64,000 bases of DNA from Gynurincola endophyticus (GCF_003991195.1 NZ_RCWL01000004.1:124001-188000); one strand, 5' to 3'. Counted from the first letter of the stretch, positions 34,828-45,447 are shown. Notes: generated from the letters alone by a model not told the origin. Made by a program: numbers and translations.

Positions 34828-36225
34828 TCACTCCCTGCTTCCCAACTTGAATCTGGCTGAAAAATTCATCAGAAGCGCAAGGATAAAGAATAAACCGATC
34901 GAGCCCACTAACAGCGCCTGCTCCTTGATTTGTATAAGGATGAATAAGAACAGATATAATATTGATAATACTAATCCTACTGATAATACCACTTTTCTCT
35001 GCCGAACGAGCAATCTGATAAAATTAGTAATCAATGCAATCGTAGCAACTGAAGCAATCAGATAAGATACATTAAAGCTCAAGAACTCACTGATTGATAA
35101 TAACAGCAGGTAAAATATAATCACACCCAGACCAATCAATAAATAGTTAACAATATGTACCCGTACTTTAGAATATATTTCGCTGAAGAAAATACTCGTG
35201 AATGTTAAAATAATCACCAACACTGCATACTTGGTAATTTTTTCTGACTTCGTATAATTATTCATCTGATCAAAAAACTGAATGGTAACAAAAGAATTGT
35301 TTTTCTGATAGGAAGCCTGGCCATAACCGGCCAATCCTACATCAGAAGATGAATACGTATACAGGTCAGACACAAAAGACCCGTCTGCAAAAACCGGAGG
35401 AACTTCACTTAGCACATTGGAGATGTTCCAGTTAGCAGTAAATCCATCATTGCTAATTTCTTTATCGAGCGTCAGATGAGAACCTTTAAAACTAGGTGTG
35501 CTCCAGTTACTGGTTACCATGATCGTATTATCTTCAGCCAGAGGATTGATATTAAAACTTCTGCTGCCACTTAGATCCATCACCAGTTCGAATTGAAAAC
35601 CACTTGTCAGTAAATCAGCTACCTGAACTCTGCTGGTAAGCAGAAAATTTTCTGCTTTACTTTCCTTTTTGCGCAGTGTGAGTTTATAATCGTTACCATT
35701 AATTTTTAACACTGGTAAAGATTTTACACCTCTTATATCAGCAACATTCAATACTATTTCAATTTCATCGGTCAGTATTCTATCATCGCCTTTCAATTCA
35801 ATTTGCTTGTATAAATCGATGGCGGCAAAACTACCCGACAAGTTATTTTTTGATTGATAAACAACTGCCTGATAAATGCTTCTTTTTAAAACTTCCGAAT
35901 GAATTGAACTATTAACATGGAGTGTTTTAGGAAGAATATGCAGAAAGTCTACTTCTTTCCGCTCAATGATTTTATCTTTATTATCTGTTGAAACAGTTTT
36001 TACCGTTTTTTCATAGGGAACAATCATTACCGGTCCGTTGATCAGCTGAGCTTCGCCCCATGAACTGGTAAGTTCAGCAGAAACTTCGTCATTGGTTCGA
36101 TAACGTTCGCGTAATAAATCATGCACAAAGTTTAATGGAATTAATAAGAGTAATAAAAGAATAAGAATAAGTAACAGCTTTACAATGAGTGATTCTTTTA
36201 TTTTCTGTTGTATGTTGGCTAACAT
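34828..36225 (-). CDS. creD: CreD-like inner-membrane protein
   Basis: A 465-residue protein with an N-terminal TM (about 16-36), a large extracytoplasmic domain (about 45-325; VSAELTSSWGEAQLINGPVMIVPY) and about six TM segments in the last 140 residues (EKITKYAVLVIILTFTSIFFSE, YLLIGLGVIIFYLLLLSISE). This is the CreD / inner-membrane cell-envelope integrity family. E. coli CreD is linked to envelope stress and colicin tolerance, but its biochemical role is unknown. In this locus it follows a winged-helix regulator and a membrane protein on the same strand, a grouping I believe recurs in Bacteroidota. Confidence 0.92.
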   Translation of the reverse strand: MLANIQQKIKESLIVKLLLILILLLLLLIPLNFVHDLLRERYRTNDEVSAELTSSWGEAQLINGPVMIVPYEKTVKTVSTDNKDKIIERKEVDFLHILPKTLHVNSSIHSEVLKRSIYQAVVYQSKNNLSGSFAAIDLYKQIELKGDDRILTDEIEIVLNVADIRGVKSLPVLKINGNDYKLTLRKKESKAENFLLTSRVQVADLLTSGFQFELVMDLSGSRSFNINPLAEDNTIMVTSNWSTPSFKGSHLTLDKEISNDGFTANWNISNVLSEVPPVFADGSFVSDLYTYSSSDVGLAGYGQASYQKNNSFVTIQFFDQMNNYTKSEKITKYAVLVIILTFTSIFFSEIYSKVRVHIVNYLLIGLGVIIFYLLLLSISEFLSFNVSYLIASVATIALITNFIRLLVRQRKVVLSVGLVLSILYLFLFILIQIKEQALLVGSIGLFFILALLMNFSARFKLGSRE

Positions 36226-36245
36226 AACCTTGGGTTTAAATGTAA

Positions 36246-36545
36246 TTACTTTGATTGTTTAATGAAATATTCCAATGCTTTTAAGTGATTCTTAAAAGCT
36301 TCTATCCCCTTTTCCGTTCGGGCATACAGGGTATGGGGCTTTTTTCCAACAAAAGATTTGGTAACGGAGATATACTCTTCTTTTTCCAACACCTTTATAT
36401 TAGACGCGAGATTACCATCCGTCACATCCAGTAAATCTTTCAGTGAATTAAAGTCGCATGCATCATTACTCACTAAAACACTCATTATCTGTAACCGGAT
36501 CTTATTCTCAAAAATTTTGTTATATAATAGTAAATCGTTACTCAC
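36246..36545 (-). CDS. Small winged-helix transcriptional regulator
   Basis: A 99-residue winged-helix protein of the HTH_27 / DUF2087-like kind (KIRLQIMSVLVSND, FNSLKDLLDVTDGNLASNIKVLEKEEYISVTKSF, LYARTEKGIEAFKNHLKAL). The start codon is GTG at 36545, overlapping the membrane-protein stop as GTGA, so it is translationally coupled. Followed 20 bp later by creD. Likely a local repressor of this three-gene group. Confidence 0.88.
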   Translation of the reverse strand: MSNDLLLYNKIFENKIRLQIMSVLVSNDACDFNSLKDLLDVTDGNLASNIKVLEKEEYISVTKSFVGKKPHTLYARTEKGIEAFKNHLKALEYFIKQSK

Positions 36546-37141
36546 TTCTCGTATTTAAAATGTATATAAAAACCATAAACAATATTCAACACACCAAATC
36601 CTGCAGCCCAGTAAACATAATTGTATGGAAAATGTACTAAGGAAATGACTCCTAAAATCAAACAGAGAATTCCGAGAACTTTAAACTCTTTAAAAGAGAA
36701 CGGACTGCCTGCAATACATGCAAGGCCGTAAAAAATTAATTGTGAACTGGGTATAAAATCATAGAAATGATAATAATAAGACATGAAAGCTAACAGGCCA
36801 CCGGTTGCGATCGGATAAAAAAAAGCTGAAACACATTTTTTAGCTTTTTCGTTCCACAACTTCTCTCCTGTTTTTTGTGATTTATACGCACTCATTGAAA
36901 ACATAACAATCAACGATAACACCAGAATAGCTGCTGCTATACTAACCAGCAACAACTCTTTTTCAGCCGGTGCAAAAGGGCCGATTTCATCTTTCAAAAT
37001 GCCCAGCGAAAAATAAGTACCAACCAATGCGATAAAACCTGCCGCTACCACCGAAATGCCAGATATCGAAGTATAACGCTTCGACTTATCGATGATATTG
37101 GTTATTTCTCTTAAATCTTGTATTGCTTTATCCTTATTCAT
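36542..37141 (-). CDS. Polytopic membrane protein, function unknown
   Basis: A 199-residue protein using the ATG at 37141 (the open frame reaches 37204, but MNKDKAIQDLREITNIIDKSKRYTSISGISVVAAG fits a soluble N-terminal helix then TM1). About six TM segments follow. It is first of a three-gene group with the winged-helix regulator and creD. No enzymatic motif is seen; an accessory of CreD is a guess. Confidence 0.8.
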   Translation of the reverse strand: MNKDKAIQDLREITNIIDKSKRYTSISGISVVAAGFIALVGTYFSLGILKDEIGPFAPAEKELLLVSIAAAILVLSLIVMFSMSAYKSQKTGEKLWNEKAKKCVSAFFYPIATGGLLAFMSYYYHFYDFIPSSQLIFYGLACIAGSPFSFKEFKVLGILCLILGVISLVHFPYNYVYWAAGFGVLNIVYGFYIHFKYEK

Positions 37142-37223
37142 AAAAGTACTTTGAAATTCAAAGTAAATAAGAAAAAAGATAGCCTGCAAATTTTTTTTGA
37201 ACATTTTTTTACAGGCTACTTAA

Positions 37224-37793
37224 TTATTTGATCCACAGCACTTTTTCTTCTATTGCCCCACGCTTACCTTTTGGAGACGGAACAGCAACATTACCAACGT
37301 AAAAGAATCCAAGTAGTTGATGGTCGGCTTCAAACCCAAATTTCTGGGCGGCGCCCTCCCACAAACAGACTCCACCGGTACTCCAGTAAGCTCCTATTCC
37401 GTATGCCTGAGCTGTGAGGTGCATATTCTGTACCGCACAGGCTACCGCAGCTACTTCTTCGATAAATGGTACAGATTCGTGTCGCTTCATCGCAACTACA
37501 ATCATATGTGAACAGGTAAGCGGCTGTTTAATTTTTTCCAGCTTAGCCTCAGAAAAACGTTCTCCGGCTAACGTTTCATATGCTTTTACATGTGTATTCG
37601 TAAACTCTTTTAGTCCGTCTCCACTATATACCTTAAATCTCCAGGGCTCTGTTAATTTATGCGTAGGCGCCCAGTTCGCATTCTCTAACAATTGTTGCAC
37701 GATAACATCATCTACAGGATCATCAATAGCAAATTGTTTTGAAAACACACTTCTTCTGTTATGTATTAAATCATTTATCCAGTTTGCAGACAT
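37224..37793 (-). CDS. Nitroreductase-family flavoprotein
   Basis: A 189-residue FMN enzyme. The ATG at 37793 (not the frame start 37853) gives MSANWINDLIHNRRSVFSKQF. FMN-binding motifs are the RRS near the start, LENANWAPTHKLTEPWRF, and YWSTGGVCLWEGAAQKFGF; the end has LLGFFYVGNVAVPSPKGKRG. It is the NfsB/YdjA-like type using NAD(P)H to reduce nitro compounds or quinones. It is 83 bp upstream of the membrane-protein gene on the same strand. Confidence 0.92.
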   Translation of the reverse strand: MSANWINDLIHNRRSVFSKQFAIDDPVDDVIVQQLLENANWAPTHKLTEPWRFKVYSGDGLKEFTNTHVKAYETLAGERFSEAKLEKIKQPLTCSHMIVVAMKRHESVPFIEEVAAVACAVQNMHLTAQAYGIGAYWSTGGVCLWEGAAQKFGFEADHQLLGFFYVGNVAVPSPKGKRGAIEEKVLWIK

Positions 37794-38029
37794 AAAATTT
37801 TGTTTTAAACAACAGTTGATAATAATCAGTATCGTCTGTTCTTGATCTTTCAAAAATAAATAATCTGTTGCAGATCTCAGCGTCTATTTAAATCTTCGCT
37901 GAACTACATTTAACATTCACGATAACTTATCTGCGCAAATCAGCGGAAAAAATTCATCTGCCAAACATAGTAGAAATTTAGCTGTTCTGATTTCGTAAGT
38001 ATAAAACATCAATAGAGTTTGTTAAAAGA

Positions 38030-38059
38030 AAAGAGCCCTGACTGATGTCAGGGCTCTTT
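38030..38059. terminator. Intrinsic terminator of the TonB-receptor-like gene
   Basis: A 12-bp perfect stem (AAAGAGCCCTGA / TCAGGGCTCTTT) with a 6-nt loop, 15 bp after the receptor stop. T-rich on both sides. Confidence 0.88.
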
Positions 38060-38074
38060 AATACATTTGAAATC

Positions 38075-40624
38075 TTATTTACCAGGACCTCCGCCACTCA
38101 TGAAATCTCCGCGATCATCGTCTCTTTCTCCGCCTTTTCTGTCATTTCTTTTAAATAAAGAGAAGTCTGCTTTACCAAATTTATAGTTGAAAGTCAATCG
38201 GAAGTTTCTTACGTTTCTTCTGTTATAAGAATCCTGATAATAGAATGGGGTATCGTAAATCATTCCTCTACGGTCGGTATTGAAAATATCATTCACTGCA
38301 AAAGTTAAAGTAGCTCTGTTATTTTTCATAAACTGCTTTCTTAAAGCCAGGTTAGCTACGTACACTTCCTTTCTTCTACCCTGAGGGGTTACTTCAGGAC
38401 TTTCATACTCGGCCAAACCTTGTACCGACAAGCTCTTCAACATTCCGGCTTTATGAGGAAAGCGGTAGTTAGCAATAATTTTACCATCCCAGTTAAATCC
38501 TTCATTGCTCAGATTCATTTTTTCAGTAGACGCCGATACCATGGTATACTGGAAGTTTACTGATGGAGTAATATCAAAATTATCACTGAATCTGTGTTGT
38601 AAAACCAATTCAGTACCCCAACGATTTCGGCTGTTACCGTTGATAAATTCGTTTACGATCGCAGTAGGTTCAATGTTTGCGTCTTTCAGTTCCTCAAACA
38701 ATTCAGGGCTGATTGTATCAGCGAACATTGTAATATAGTTAGTAGTAGATCTATAATATACTGTCGCCAGCATATTCCCTTTATCATATACTTTGTTATA
38801 GTTCAACTCAAATGAATTCGTGAACATAGGTTTCAGCCCCGGTGTACCTTTACGGATGTTTACGGCGTCACTGATATCCACAAACGGGTTGATTTGCCAG
38901 AAGTTCGGACGACGTACTCTTCTTGAAAAGTTCAGCTGTAATTCGTCACCGTTTCCAAGTGTTTTTGTTAAGAACAATGAAGGATACAAACCATCCATGA
39001 TGTTCGACAGTTTAGTAGGCAACTCATAACCGAATGTTCTGTTACTATCCACCATTCTACCATCGAATCGTGAATATTCAGCTCTTAAACCAACCTGGTA
39101 TTTAATAGCCATATCAGGAAGCTCGTTACCATAAGTAGCATAACCTGCATATACTTTTTCAGTATAAGCGATATTGTTACTCAATGGTAATTTAGTACTT
39201 ACACCATTGGCTACAGAAAATGATTCAAAAACACTTTTCTGATCATCAATATAAATTCTGGCACCAGTTTCTAATTTACCGTAATCACCGATAGAGGTTT
39301 CGTAATCTGTTTGAAAAGTAACCTGATTATTGGTACTCTTACCATTATTTCTTACCAATGGAGTAACGGCTAACGGACTACCATCAGCTGCGAAATTACT
39401 ATTTGTAATTTCAGAGAAATTATTTCCGCCGCCATTATTGTAGGTGATATCAGCTGTTAATTTTCTACCGTTTCCGGAGAACTTTCTTTCATAGTTTAAT
39501 CGGGTACTGCTTCTGTTAAAACCGTTTTCACCAATTGTATATCGTTGTCCGGTTCTGGTAAGCGTATGACCTGCATCCAGCCATTCCTGTTGTTGTGTCT
39601 GATTACTTTCAAAAGTTCCTTTTGTGAAGCTTTGAGATAAAGTCAGGATATTATTATTATCAATATAATAGTCGGCACCAAAACGTATTGACTGAAAAGT
39701 ATTATCTCTTTCTGAAATAGAGTTCTGATTATAATAATCGGTTGTAGTACCGTTTGATTTATTAATACGGAAAGATTTTCCTTCCGGCTCAGCGTAAGAG
39801 TTATTATAACTTCCATTAACAAAGAAGTTGAATTTACCTTCTCTCCAATTTAAGCTAAGGTTTGCATTATTATTCTTAGGTATACCTGTGCCTAAAGTAA
39901 GGTTACCGTTCAGTCCTAATTTTTTATCTTTTTTCAGAATAACATTAATCACACCACCAGAACTGGCTGCATCAAATTTTGCTGAAGGATTCGTAATTAA
40001 CTCAACACGCTCGATATTATCGGCAGGAATCTGATCTAAAGTAAGAATGGTTGGACGACCATCAACAAAGATTTGTGGTGAATTTCTTCTTAATGTTACA
40101 TTTCCGTCTACGTCTACACTTACTGAAGGAATATTACGCATGATATCAACAGCAGTACCACCGGTAGAGTTCAGACTCTTTGCAACATCAAACGTTTTAC
40201 GGTCGATACCCATTTGTAACGCATTCTTTTGTCCGGTTACAGTAACTACATCCAGAAAATCGGCTTCGGCAGTTACCTGAATTTTACCAAGATCAACTGT
40301 TACTTCGCCATCTCTGGGAGCTGTGAAAGTAAATACTTGTTCATATACTTTAAATCCTATACCTGTAATTTCTAAACGATATTGTTTTCCGAAAGTAAGT
40401 CCTGCTATATCAAATTCACCTTGTTTATTAGTAAGCTTTCCTCCTGCTAAACTTTCGTTGTCATTTTCTCTGATTAAATACAAATACACAGAAGCAGCTT
40501 CAACATTGCCATTATTTGAAGTTACCTTTCCAATAATTCTACCCTGAGATTCGCCGGTAGGTTGCGCGAATGACTGAACCTGAAAAATTGTAAAACAAGC
40601 AATAAATAACCCTAAATATTTCAT
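38075..40624 (-). CDS. TonB-dependent-receptor-like outer-membrane beta-barrel protein
   Basis: An 849-residue protein using the ATG at 40624 (the frame opens with TTG at 40648). Signal peptide MKYLGLFIACFTIFQVQSFAQ. The order is a CarboxypepD_reg domain (about 30-120; GRIIGKVTSNNGNVEAASVYLYLI), a plug (about 130-230; DIMRNIPSVSVDVDGNVTLR, RVELITNPSAKFDAASSGGVINVIL) and an OMP_b-brl_3 type barrel. The C-terminal tail is a Gly/Asp/Arg-rich stretch (KRNDRKGGERDDDRGDFMSGGGPGK) that extends past the barrel. No sigma/FecR pair or SusD adjoins, so the ligand is unknown. Confidence 0.92.
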   Translation of the reverse strand: MKYLGLFIACFTIFQVQSFAQPTGESQGRIIGKVTSNNGNVEAASVYLYLIRENDNESLAGGKLTNKQGEFDIAGLTFGKQYRLEITGIGFKVYEQVFTFTAPRDGEVTVDLGKIQVTAEADFLDVVTVTGQKNALQMGIDRKTFDVAKSLNSTGGTAVDIMRNIPSVSVDVDGNVTLRRNSPQIFVDGRPTILTLDQIPADNIERVELITNPSAKFDAASSGGVINVILKKDKKLGLNGNLTLGTGIPKNNNANLSLNWREGKFNFFVNGSYNNSYAEPEGKSFRINKSNGTTTDYYNQNSISERDNTFQSIRFGADYYIDNNNILTLSQSFTKGTFESNQTQQQEWLDAGHTLTRTGQRYTIGENGFNRSSTRLNYERKFSGNGRKLTADITYNNGGGNNFSEITNSNFAADGSPLAVTPLVRNNGKSTNNQVTFQTDYETSIGDYGKLETGARIYIDDQKSVFESFSVANGVSTKLPLSNNIAYTEKVYAGYATYGNELPDMAIKYQVGLRAEYSRFDGRMVDSNRTFGYELPTKLSNIMDGLYPSLFLTKTLGNGDELQLNFSRRVRRPNFWQINPFVDISDAVNIRKGTPGLKPMFTNSFELNYNKVYDKGNMLATVYYRSTTNYITMFADTISPELFEELKDANIEPTAIVNEFINGNSRNRWGTELVLQHRFSDNFDITPSVNFQYTMVSASTEKMNLSNEGFNWDGKIIANYRFPHKAGMLKSLSVQGLAEYESPEVTPQGRRKEVYVANLALRKQFMKNNRATLTFAVNDIFNTDRRGMIYDTPFYYQDSYNRRNVRNFRLTFNYKFGKADFSLFKRNDRKGGERDDDRGDFMSGGGPGK

Positions 40625-40739
40625 CCATTTAATTTTTTCACCAATCAAGCTTTAATATTTTTTTAACATTAAAGCACATAAATAACGGTTTCCGTTAAAT
40701 AGACGATAATAGTTGCAAAAAGGTGGGATACAATGAAAA

Positions 40740-42869
40740 TTAATTTATTCTGGCTGCAGTTTTATTTTCAGCAGGCCATGATAACTCCAATACTCTGGCG
40801 ATATCAACTGTCTTCTTCAGATATAAATCAGACTGCAGATTACTTAACCAGAAACGGTTGGTTTCTTTTTTGAAGTTCTCCATCTCTTCATAGTGAGATT
40901 GAAAATACTGACTGTTTTTCACTTCGAGCAAGCTCGGAAGTTTCAGTCTGTCGCGGATGAATTTTACTGTATTTTTTCTACTTTCCTCAATGGTTTGATA
41001 AGATTTGATATTAAGACTTACAACATCTCCCAGATCTGTTAACCAATCTATTTTATTTTGAATAGAATCAAGTATCAAATCATTTTTCATTAGGTCGCGC
41101 CCTTTATAAATCACATCATCAACAGTTGTTGCTAAAGTTCTGTTAATTTGATAATCTACCGGATTCAGCGTATCCCACTTCAAAGCTGTTTTGTAGCTTT
41201 TTTCCTGTACATCATAGGGTTGATACAAGCCGGGTAATATAATATCGGAAGCAACTCCTTTTAATTGGGTAGACTTACCGGTTATTCTGTAATACTTTTG
41301 TACTGTCAGGTGAATTGTTCCGAGGTCAATATTCTCATATCCCTGTAACTGATGATTAATATTGATAGAGCGTTGTACGGTACCTTTACCGAAAGTAGAA
41401 GAACTACCAACAATCACTCCTCTTTTATAATCCTGTATAGCAGCAGCAAAAATTTCAGATGCAGAAGCACTGGTTTCATTAACTAATACTACCAAAGGTC
41501 CACTCCAGATTTTTGTATTGGGCCTCATTTTACCTACGCTGGTAGCATTCCAGGTGTTATTCACCAATACTACCGGACCTTCATCAACAAATAACCCCAC
41601 CATATCAATTACTTCACCTAAACTTCCACCTACATTACCACGTATATCAAGAATAATACTGGTAACGCCTTCTGCTTTCAGTTTCAAAACTTCTTTAGCT
41701 ACATCTTCAGTACAGCTTCTTCCATGATCTTCATCAAAGGAGGTATAGAATTTAGGAAAAGTGATATATCCTGTTTTAATACCGTTTGATTCAATCACTG
41801 CCGATTTTACAAAGGTATCTTCCAGCTGTAGTGCTTCTCTGATAAGTGTTACAGTTTTTAAGGTTTGGTTATTAGCTCTGAATGTAATAGTGAATTTAGA
41901 TCCTTTTGCCCCACGTGTTAATCTGATTAATTCGGAAGACGACATTCCAGCCACATCAATTTCTTCACCGTTTTCTTCCTGTACCTTCACAAATACATCC
42001 CCCACTTCTACCTGACCATTTTTCCATGCCGGGCCACCGATCATTAATTCTTTAATTGAAACACGGCCTTCCGACTCGGTCAGTAAAGCACCAATACCAT
42101 AATAAATACCGCTCATCCCTTCCTGAAAGCTACGGGTATCTACCGGTAAAAAATAAGCAGTATGCGGATCATATAAATTCGTGATGGTGTTCACGTAGTT
42201 TTGAAACGCCTCTTGTTCTGTGGTAATCTTTAAGAGGTTTTTAATGTTACGGGTTTCAATTTTCAATACAGATTCGCGGGCTTTTGCCTCCAGTTTTTTG
42301 CGAACCTTACCGTTAACAGCAGAGTCTTTATAATCGATGGTGAGATAATCGTTATAGGTTACAAGTACTTTATATTTCAGAATGTTCTGCCAACGTTCCA
42401 GACGAACTTTTTCGTTTGCAGCAAAAGGTACATTCTCATAATTAAGATCAATCGACTGCTTTTTGGTAAACTTGAAAGGTTTTGCCAGCAAGCCATTCAA
42501 CAAACTGTCAATTTCATTGAGCCGTTGAATATATTTTTCATTAATGACTTTATATCTTAATACAGGTTCACCCAGCATCTCATCATCTAAACGATACCGG
42601 TATTCTTCGAATTCAGCACTGTCTTTGGCAATAAAAAATAATTTGGGGGCATCTAACCCGTTTAAATAGGCTGTTAAGATCTCACTGGAGAAATCATCAT
42701 CCACTTCTTTAATATTATAATGGAGATTTTGCAGCAGGTAACTCACCCGGTGAAAAACAATATCAAAATGCGAAGTAATATTCGGATTTTGTGAATAAAG
42801 ATTTAAACTCGTTACACACAAAATCAGACAACAAAATTTTCTTAACAAAATATTGGCTTTCTTATTCAT
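40740..42869 (-). CDS. Carboxy-terminal processing protease (S41, Prc/Tsp type)
   Basis: A 709-residue periplasmic protease. The ATG at 42869 is preferred over a GTG at 42878 and precedes a signal peptide (ILLRKFCCLILCVTSLNLYSQ). An N-terminal helical region of about 215 residues is followed by a PDZ domain (about 235-325; GIGALLTESEGRVSIKELMIGGPAW) and the S41 core. The core has the nucleophile Ser in NETSASASEIF and the general-base Lys and partner Gln in STFGKGTVQ. It degrades or trims envelope proteins from their C-termini. It resembles E. coli Prc in length and motifs. It is 116 bp upstream of the receptor gene on the same strand. Confidence 0.94.
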   Translation of the reverse strand: MNKKANILLRKFCCLILCVTSLNLYSQNPNITSHFDIVFHRVSYLLQNLHYNIKEVDDDFSSEILTAYLNGLDAPKLFFIAKDSAEFEEYRYRLDDEMLGEPVLRYKVINEKYIQRLNEIDSLLNGLLAKPFKFTKKQSIDLNYENVPFAANEKVRLERWQNILKYKVLVTYNDYLTIDYKDSAVNGKVRKKLEAKARESVLKIETRNIKNLLKITTEQEAFQNYVNTITNLYDPHTAYFLPVDTRSFQEGMSGIYYGIGALLTESEGRVSIKELMIGGPAWKNGQVEVGDVFVKVQEENGEEIDVAGMSSSELIRLTRGAKGSKFTITFRANNQTLKTVTLIREALQLEDTFVKSAVIESNGIKTGYITFPKFYTSFDEDHGRSCTEDVAKEVLKLKAEGVTSIILDIRGNVGGSLGEVIDMVGLFVDEGPVVLVNNTWNATSVGKMRPNTKIWSGPLVVLVNETSASASEIFAAAIQDYKRGVIVGSSSTFGKGTVQRSININHQLQGYENIDLGTIHLTVQKYYRITGKSTQLKGVASDIILPGLYQPYDVQEKSYKTALKWDTLNPVDYQINRTLATTVDDVIYKGRDLMKNDLILDSIQNKIDWLTDLGDVVSLNIKSYQTIEESRKNTVKFIRDRLKLPSLLEVKNSQYFQSHYEEMENFKKETNRFWLSNLQSDLYLKKTVDIARVLELSWPAENKTAARIN

Positions 42870-42960
42870 CTTCAGCACGTTGATTATAAAACCTATTTAA
42901 TCCAGGATAAGGAATTCGACTACAAATTAGACAATTTTATGAATCTGTCAATACCAATCA

Positions 42961-44028
42961 TCATTTTTTCACCCAACTTGCATAAACAGCTGCTCCGTTT
43001 AAAGCGGTTTCCTCATTTCTGATTACCCATACAGGTATTTTCTGCAAAAGTTGATCCATATTTGGGTGTCTTAAAAAAGGTTGAGATAAAGCCATTTGAG
43101 ACAGTACCGGTAATATTTTAGGTGGAATTCCCCCTCCTAAAAACACCCCACCGGTAGCTTTAAACTGCAAAGCCACATTTGTCAGACAGGCAAACAGGTT
43201 CATACAATAATATTGCATAGTAATAGATGCTAATTTATCTGTTTTCCATACGCCGGCTTCGCTTATTATTGGAGTGGGGTCATCGGATGCCATTACTTTC
43301 TCATGAAAAGCCGGATCCGGTTTATCTTTTGAGATCTGTAACAAAAATTTATACATTTCGAAAATACCGTTCCCCTGCAATACATGTTCCCATGATACCA
43401 GGCCGTATTTCTCCTGCAATAAAGACCAGAAATGCTGGTCAAAAGTTTGCGACGGGCTGTATAAAGCATGTCCACCCTCTGTTGAAAAAGGATGATAAGC
43501 TGAGCCGTTCCAATACAAACCGGCCATTCCCAAGCCTGTTCCCGGGGCAAGGATAGCCATGTTTCCCGGTACTTTATCTCCTTTCACAAGCTGTAACGGT
43601 ACCAGATCTTCCTCTTTTAGTGCCGCCAGGCCATACGCAGCGGCTTCCAGGTCATTTAACAGGTGAACTTCATCAAAACCGAAGGTTTCTTTTAATGAAG
43701 TGGCACTAAACTCCCAGTTCAAGTTGGTCATTTGTACCGACTGATTAATGATCGGCCCGGCAATACCCAGTACTAATTGAGTTGGTTTTACTTTCAACAA
43801 CTGTATAAAATCACTGATTATATCGTTAATACCGGCAAAGTCATTACTGGCATATTTTTGTTCCTGAATGCGTTCAATCCGGTTTCCTTCCTTCTTAAAA
43901 ACCGCCAACAAACACTTGGTACCCCCCAAATCACCGGCAATAAAATAGGAAGTTCGATTTTCTTGATTATTTTCGTATATCCAATCGAAGTTGAATAACG
44001 AATCTGAATAGGCAATGATATTACTCAT
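42961..44028 (-). CDS. glk: Glucokinase
   Basis: A 355-residue kinase of the proteobacterial Glk type. The phosphate-1 motif is YFIAGDLGGTKCLLAVF (about 28-44), glucose contacts are in LNDLEAAAYGL and EGGHALYSP, the phosphate-2 motif is LAPGTGLGMAGL, and GGVFLGGGIPPKILP follows. It phosphorylates glucose to glucose 6-phosphate with ATP. It stands alone, 91 bp upstream of the protease gene, and is divergent from the flippase. Confidence 0.92.
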   Translation of the reverse strand: MSNIIAYSDSLFNFDWIYENNQENRTSYFIAGDLGGTKCLLAVFKKEGNRIERIQEQKYASNDFAGINDIISDFIQLLKVKPTQLVLGIAGPIINQSVQMTNLNWEFSATSLKETFGFDEVHLLNDLEAAAYGLAALKEEDLVPLQLVKGDKVPGNMAILAPGTGLGMAGLYWNGSAYHPFSTEGGHALYSPSQTFDQHFWSLLQEKYGLVSWEHVLQGNGIFEMYKFLLQISKDKPDPAFHEKVMASDDPTPIISEAGVWKTDKLASITMQYYCMNLFACLTNVALQFKATGGVFLGGGIPPKILPVLSQMALSQPFLRHPNMDQLLQKIPVWVIRNEETALNGAAVYASWVKK

Positions 44029-44103
44029 ACTTAAAATTGTTCGATTTCGTTTATTCTAAATCTTAGCGAAAACTAATAACTGTATTCATATAAATATACC
44101 AGA

Positions 44104-45447
44104 TTGAACAAGCTGAAATCATCTTTTTGGATTAATTCATTGTTTTATACCGTACTGCAAAGAGGATCACTATTTGTATTCGGCGCTTTTGCATTAATGC
44201 TCATCTTACGTGGGTTTACCAAAACAGACTATTCTGAATGGGGTTTATATCTTACCACGATCACTTTATTCGAAACGATCAAGCAAGGGCTTTTACGCAA
44301 TCCGACTATCAAATTTATGGGATTACAACAATATGCTCAAAACCAAAAAGCTGTTCAATCCGCCGCCCTGCTTATTAACATAGTTACAACACTTTTAGGT
44401 ATTCTCTTATTCACTGTCGCTTCTAAATGGATTGCAACTTTCATCCAATCACCCGGAATCGACACACTCTTACATATCAGTGTACTGTTTTTAATTTTAC
44501 TCATTCCCTTTAACCATTTTGAAATACTGTTACAGGCCAATTTTGCCTTCTCAAAAATATTCTGGGCTTATTTTGCCAGACAAGGTTTCTTTTTCGGTGG
44601 AATTCTGATACTATATTTCTTCTTTCCACAACAGTTTACCGTGTTAAATCTGGTATATCTGCAAATAGTTTCTCTGTTATTAGGAACAATTATTTTGTAT
44701 TTCCAGGTACAACCTTACCGGATAAAGGGATTTGTATGGAACAAAAACATCGTAATTAACATGTTTCAGTTCGGAAAGTTCATTTTCGGAACAAATCTCT
44801 TTGCCAATATCAGCCGGAATTTCGACCAGTATATTACAGCAAATGCACTGGGAGCAGCCTCTTCCAGCTATTGGGTAGCCAATTATAATTTAGTTTCGCG
44901 GATCAATAATATGATGGATGTTCCTTCGCTGGCAGCAGCGGATGTACTTTTTCCCAAAAATGTTACGGCGATTGAAGAAAAAGGAATCGGACAGGTAAAG
45001 TATTATTTTGAAAGAATGGTGGGTACTATCCTGGCAGTAATTGTTCCTCTATCACTCTTTATTTTTATTTTTCCGAAATTCGTTATTTATATTCTTGCAG
45101 ATACCAATTATTATTCTGCCATCTATATCTTACAAATTACTATTTTATTCGGCATTGTTCGTCCGATCAGTTACCAGTACGGCTCTACGCTTGACGCAAT
45201 TGGTAAACCGGCACTCAACTTTTATACGAACCTGCTGTTTATGGCGATCAACCTGGGGCTCACTTATTTTGCACTGAACCGCTTCGGGGGTGAGGGTGCT
45301 GCGTACGCTACCGTGGTAAACAATATCATCATTTTTATTATTATGATGCTGGTACTAAAGAAACATGTTCATGTTGAAACAAAAAATATTTTTATCTACA
45401 TGTTTCAAACCTATAAAATCATATTCAATAAAATACTGAAACGTTAG
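44104..45447 (+). CDS. Polysaccharide/lipid flippase, MATE-like (Wzx type)
   Basis: A 447-residue inner-membrane protein with about 12-14 TM segments. The motif GTNLFANISRNFDQYITANALGAASSSYWVANYNLVSRI is typical of the polysaccharide transporter family. It starts at TTG 44104; the first in-frame ATG is about 30 codons later inside TM1, so TTG is likely. It would move lipid-linked sugars across the inner membrane. Its 3' end overlaps the DUF2520 gene end by 4 bp on the opposite strand. Confidence 0.87.
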   Translation: MNKLKSSFWINSLFYTVLQRGSLFVFGAFALMLILRGFTKTDYSEWGLYLTTITLFETIKQGLLRNPTIKFMGLQQYAQNQKAVQSAALLINIVTTLLGILLFTVASKWIATFIQSPGIDTLLHISVLFLILLIPFNHFEILLQANFAFSKIFWAYFARQGFFFGGILILYFFFPQQFTVLNLVYLQIVSLLLGTIILYFQVQPYRIKGFVWNKNIVINMFQFGKFIFGTNLFANISRNFDQYITANALGAASSSYWVANYNLVSRINNMMDVPSLAAADVLFPKNVTAIEEKGIGQVKYYFERMVGTILAVIVPLSLFIFIFPKFVIYILADTNYYSAIYILQITILFGIVRPISYQYGSTLDAIGKPALNFYTNLLFMAINLGLTYFALNRFGGEGAAYATVVNNIIIFIIMMLVLKKHVHVETKNIFIYMFQTYKIIFNKILKR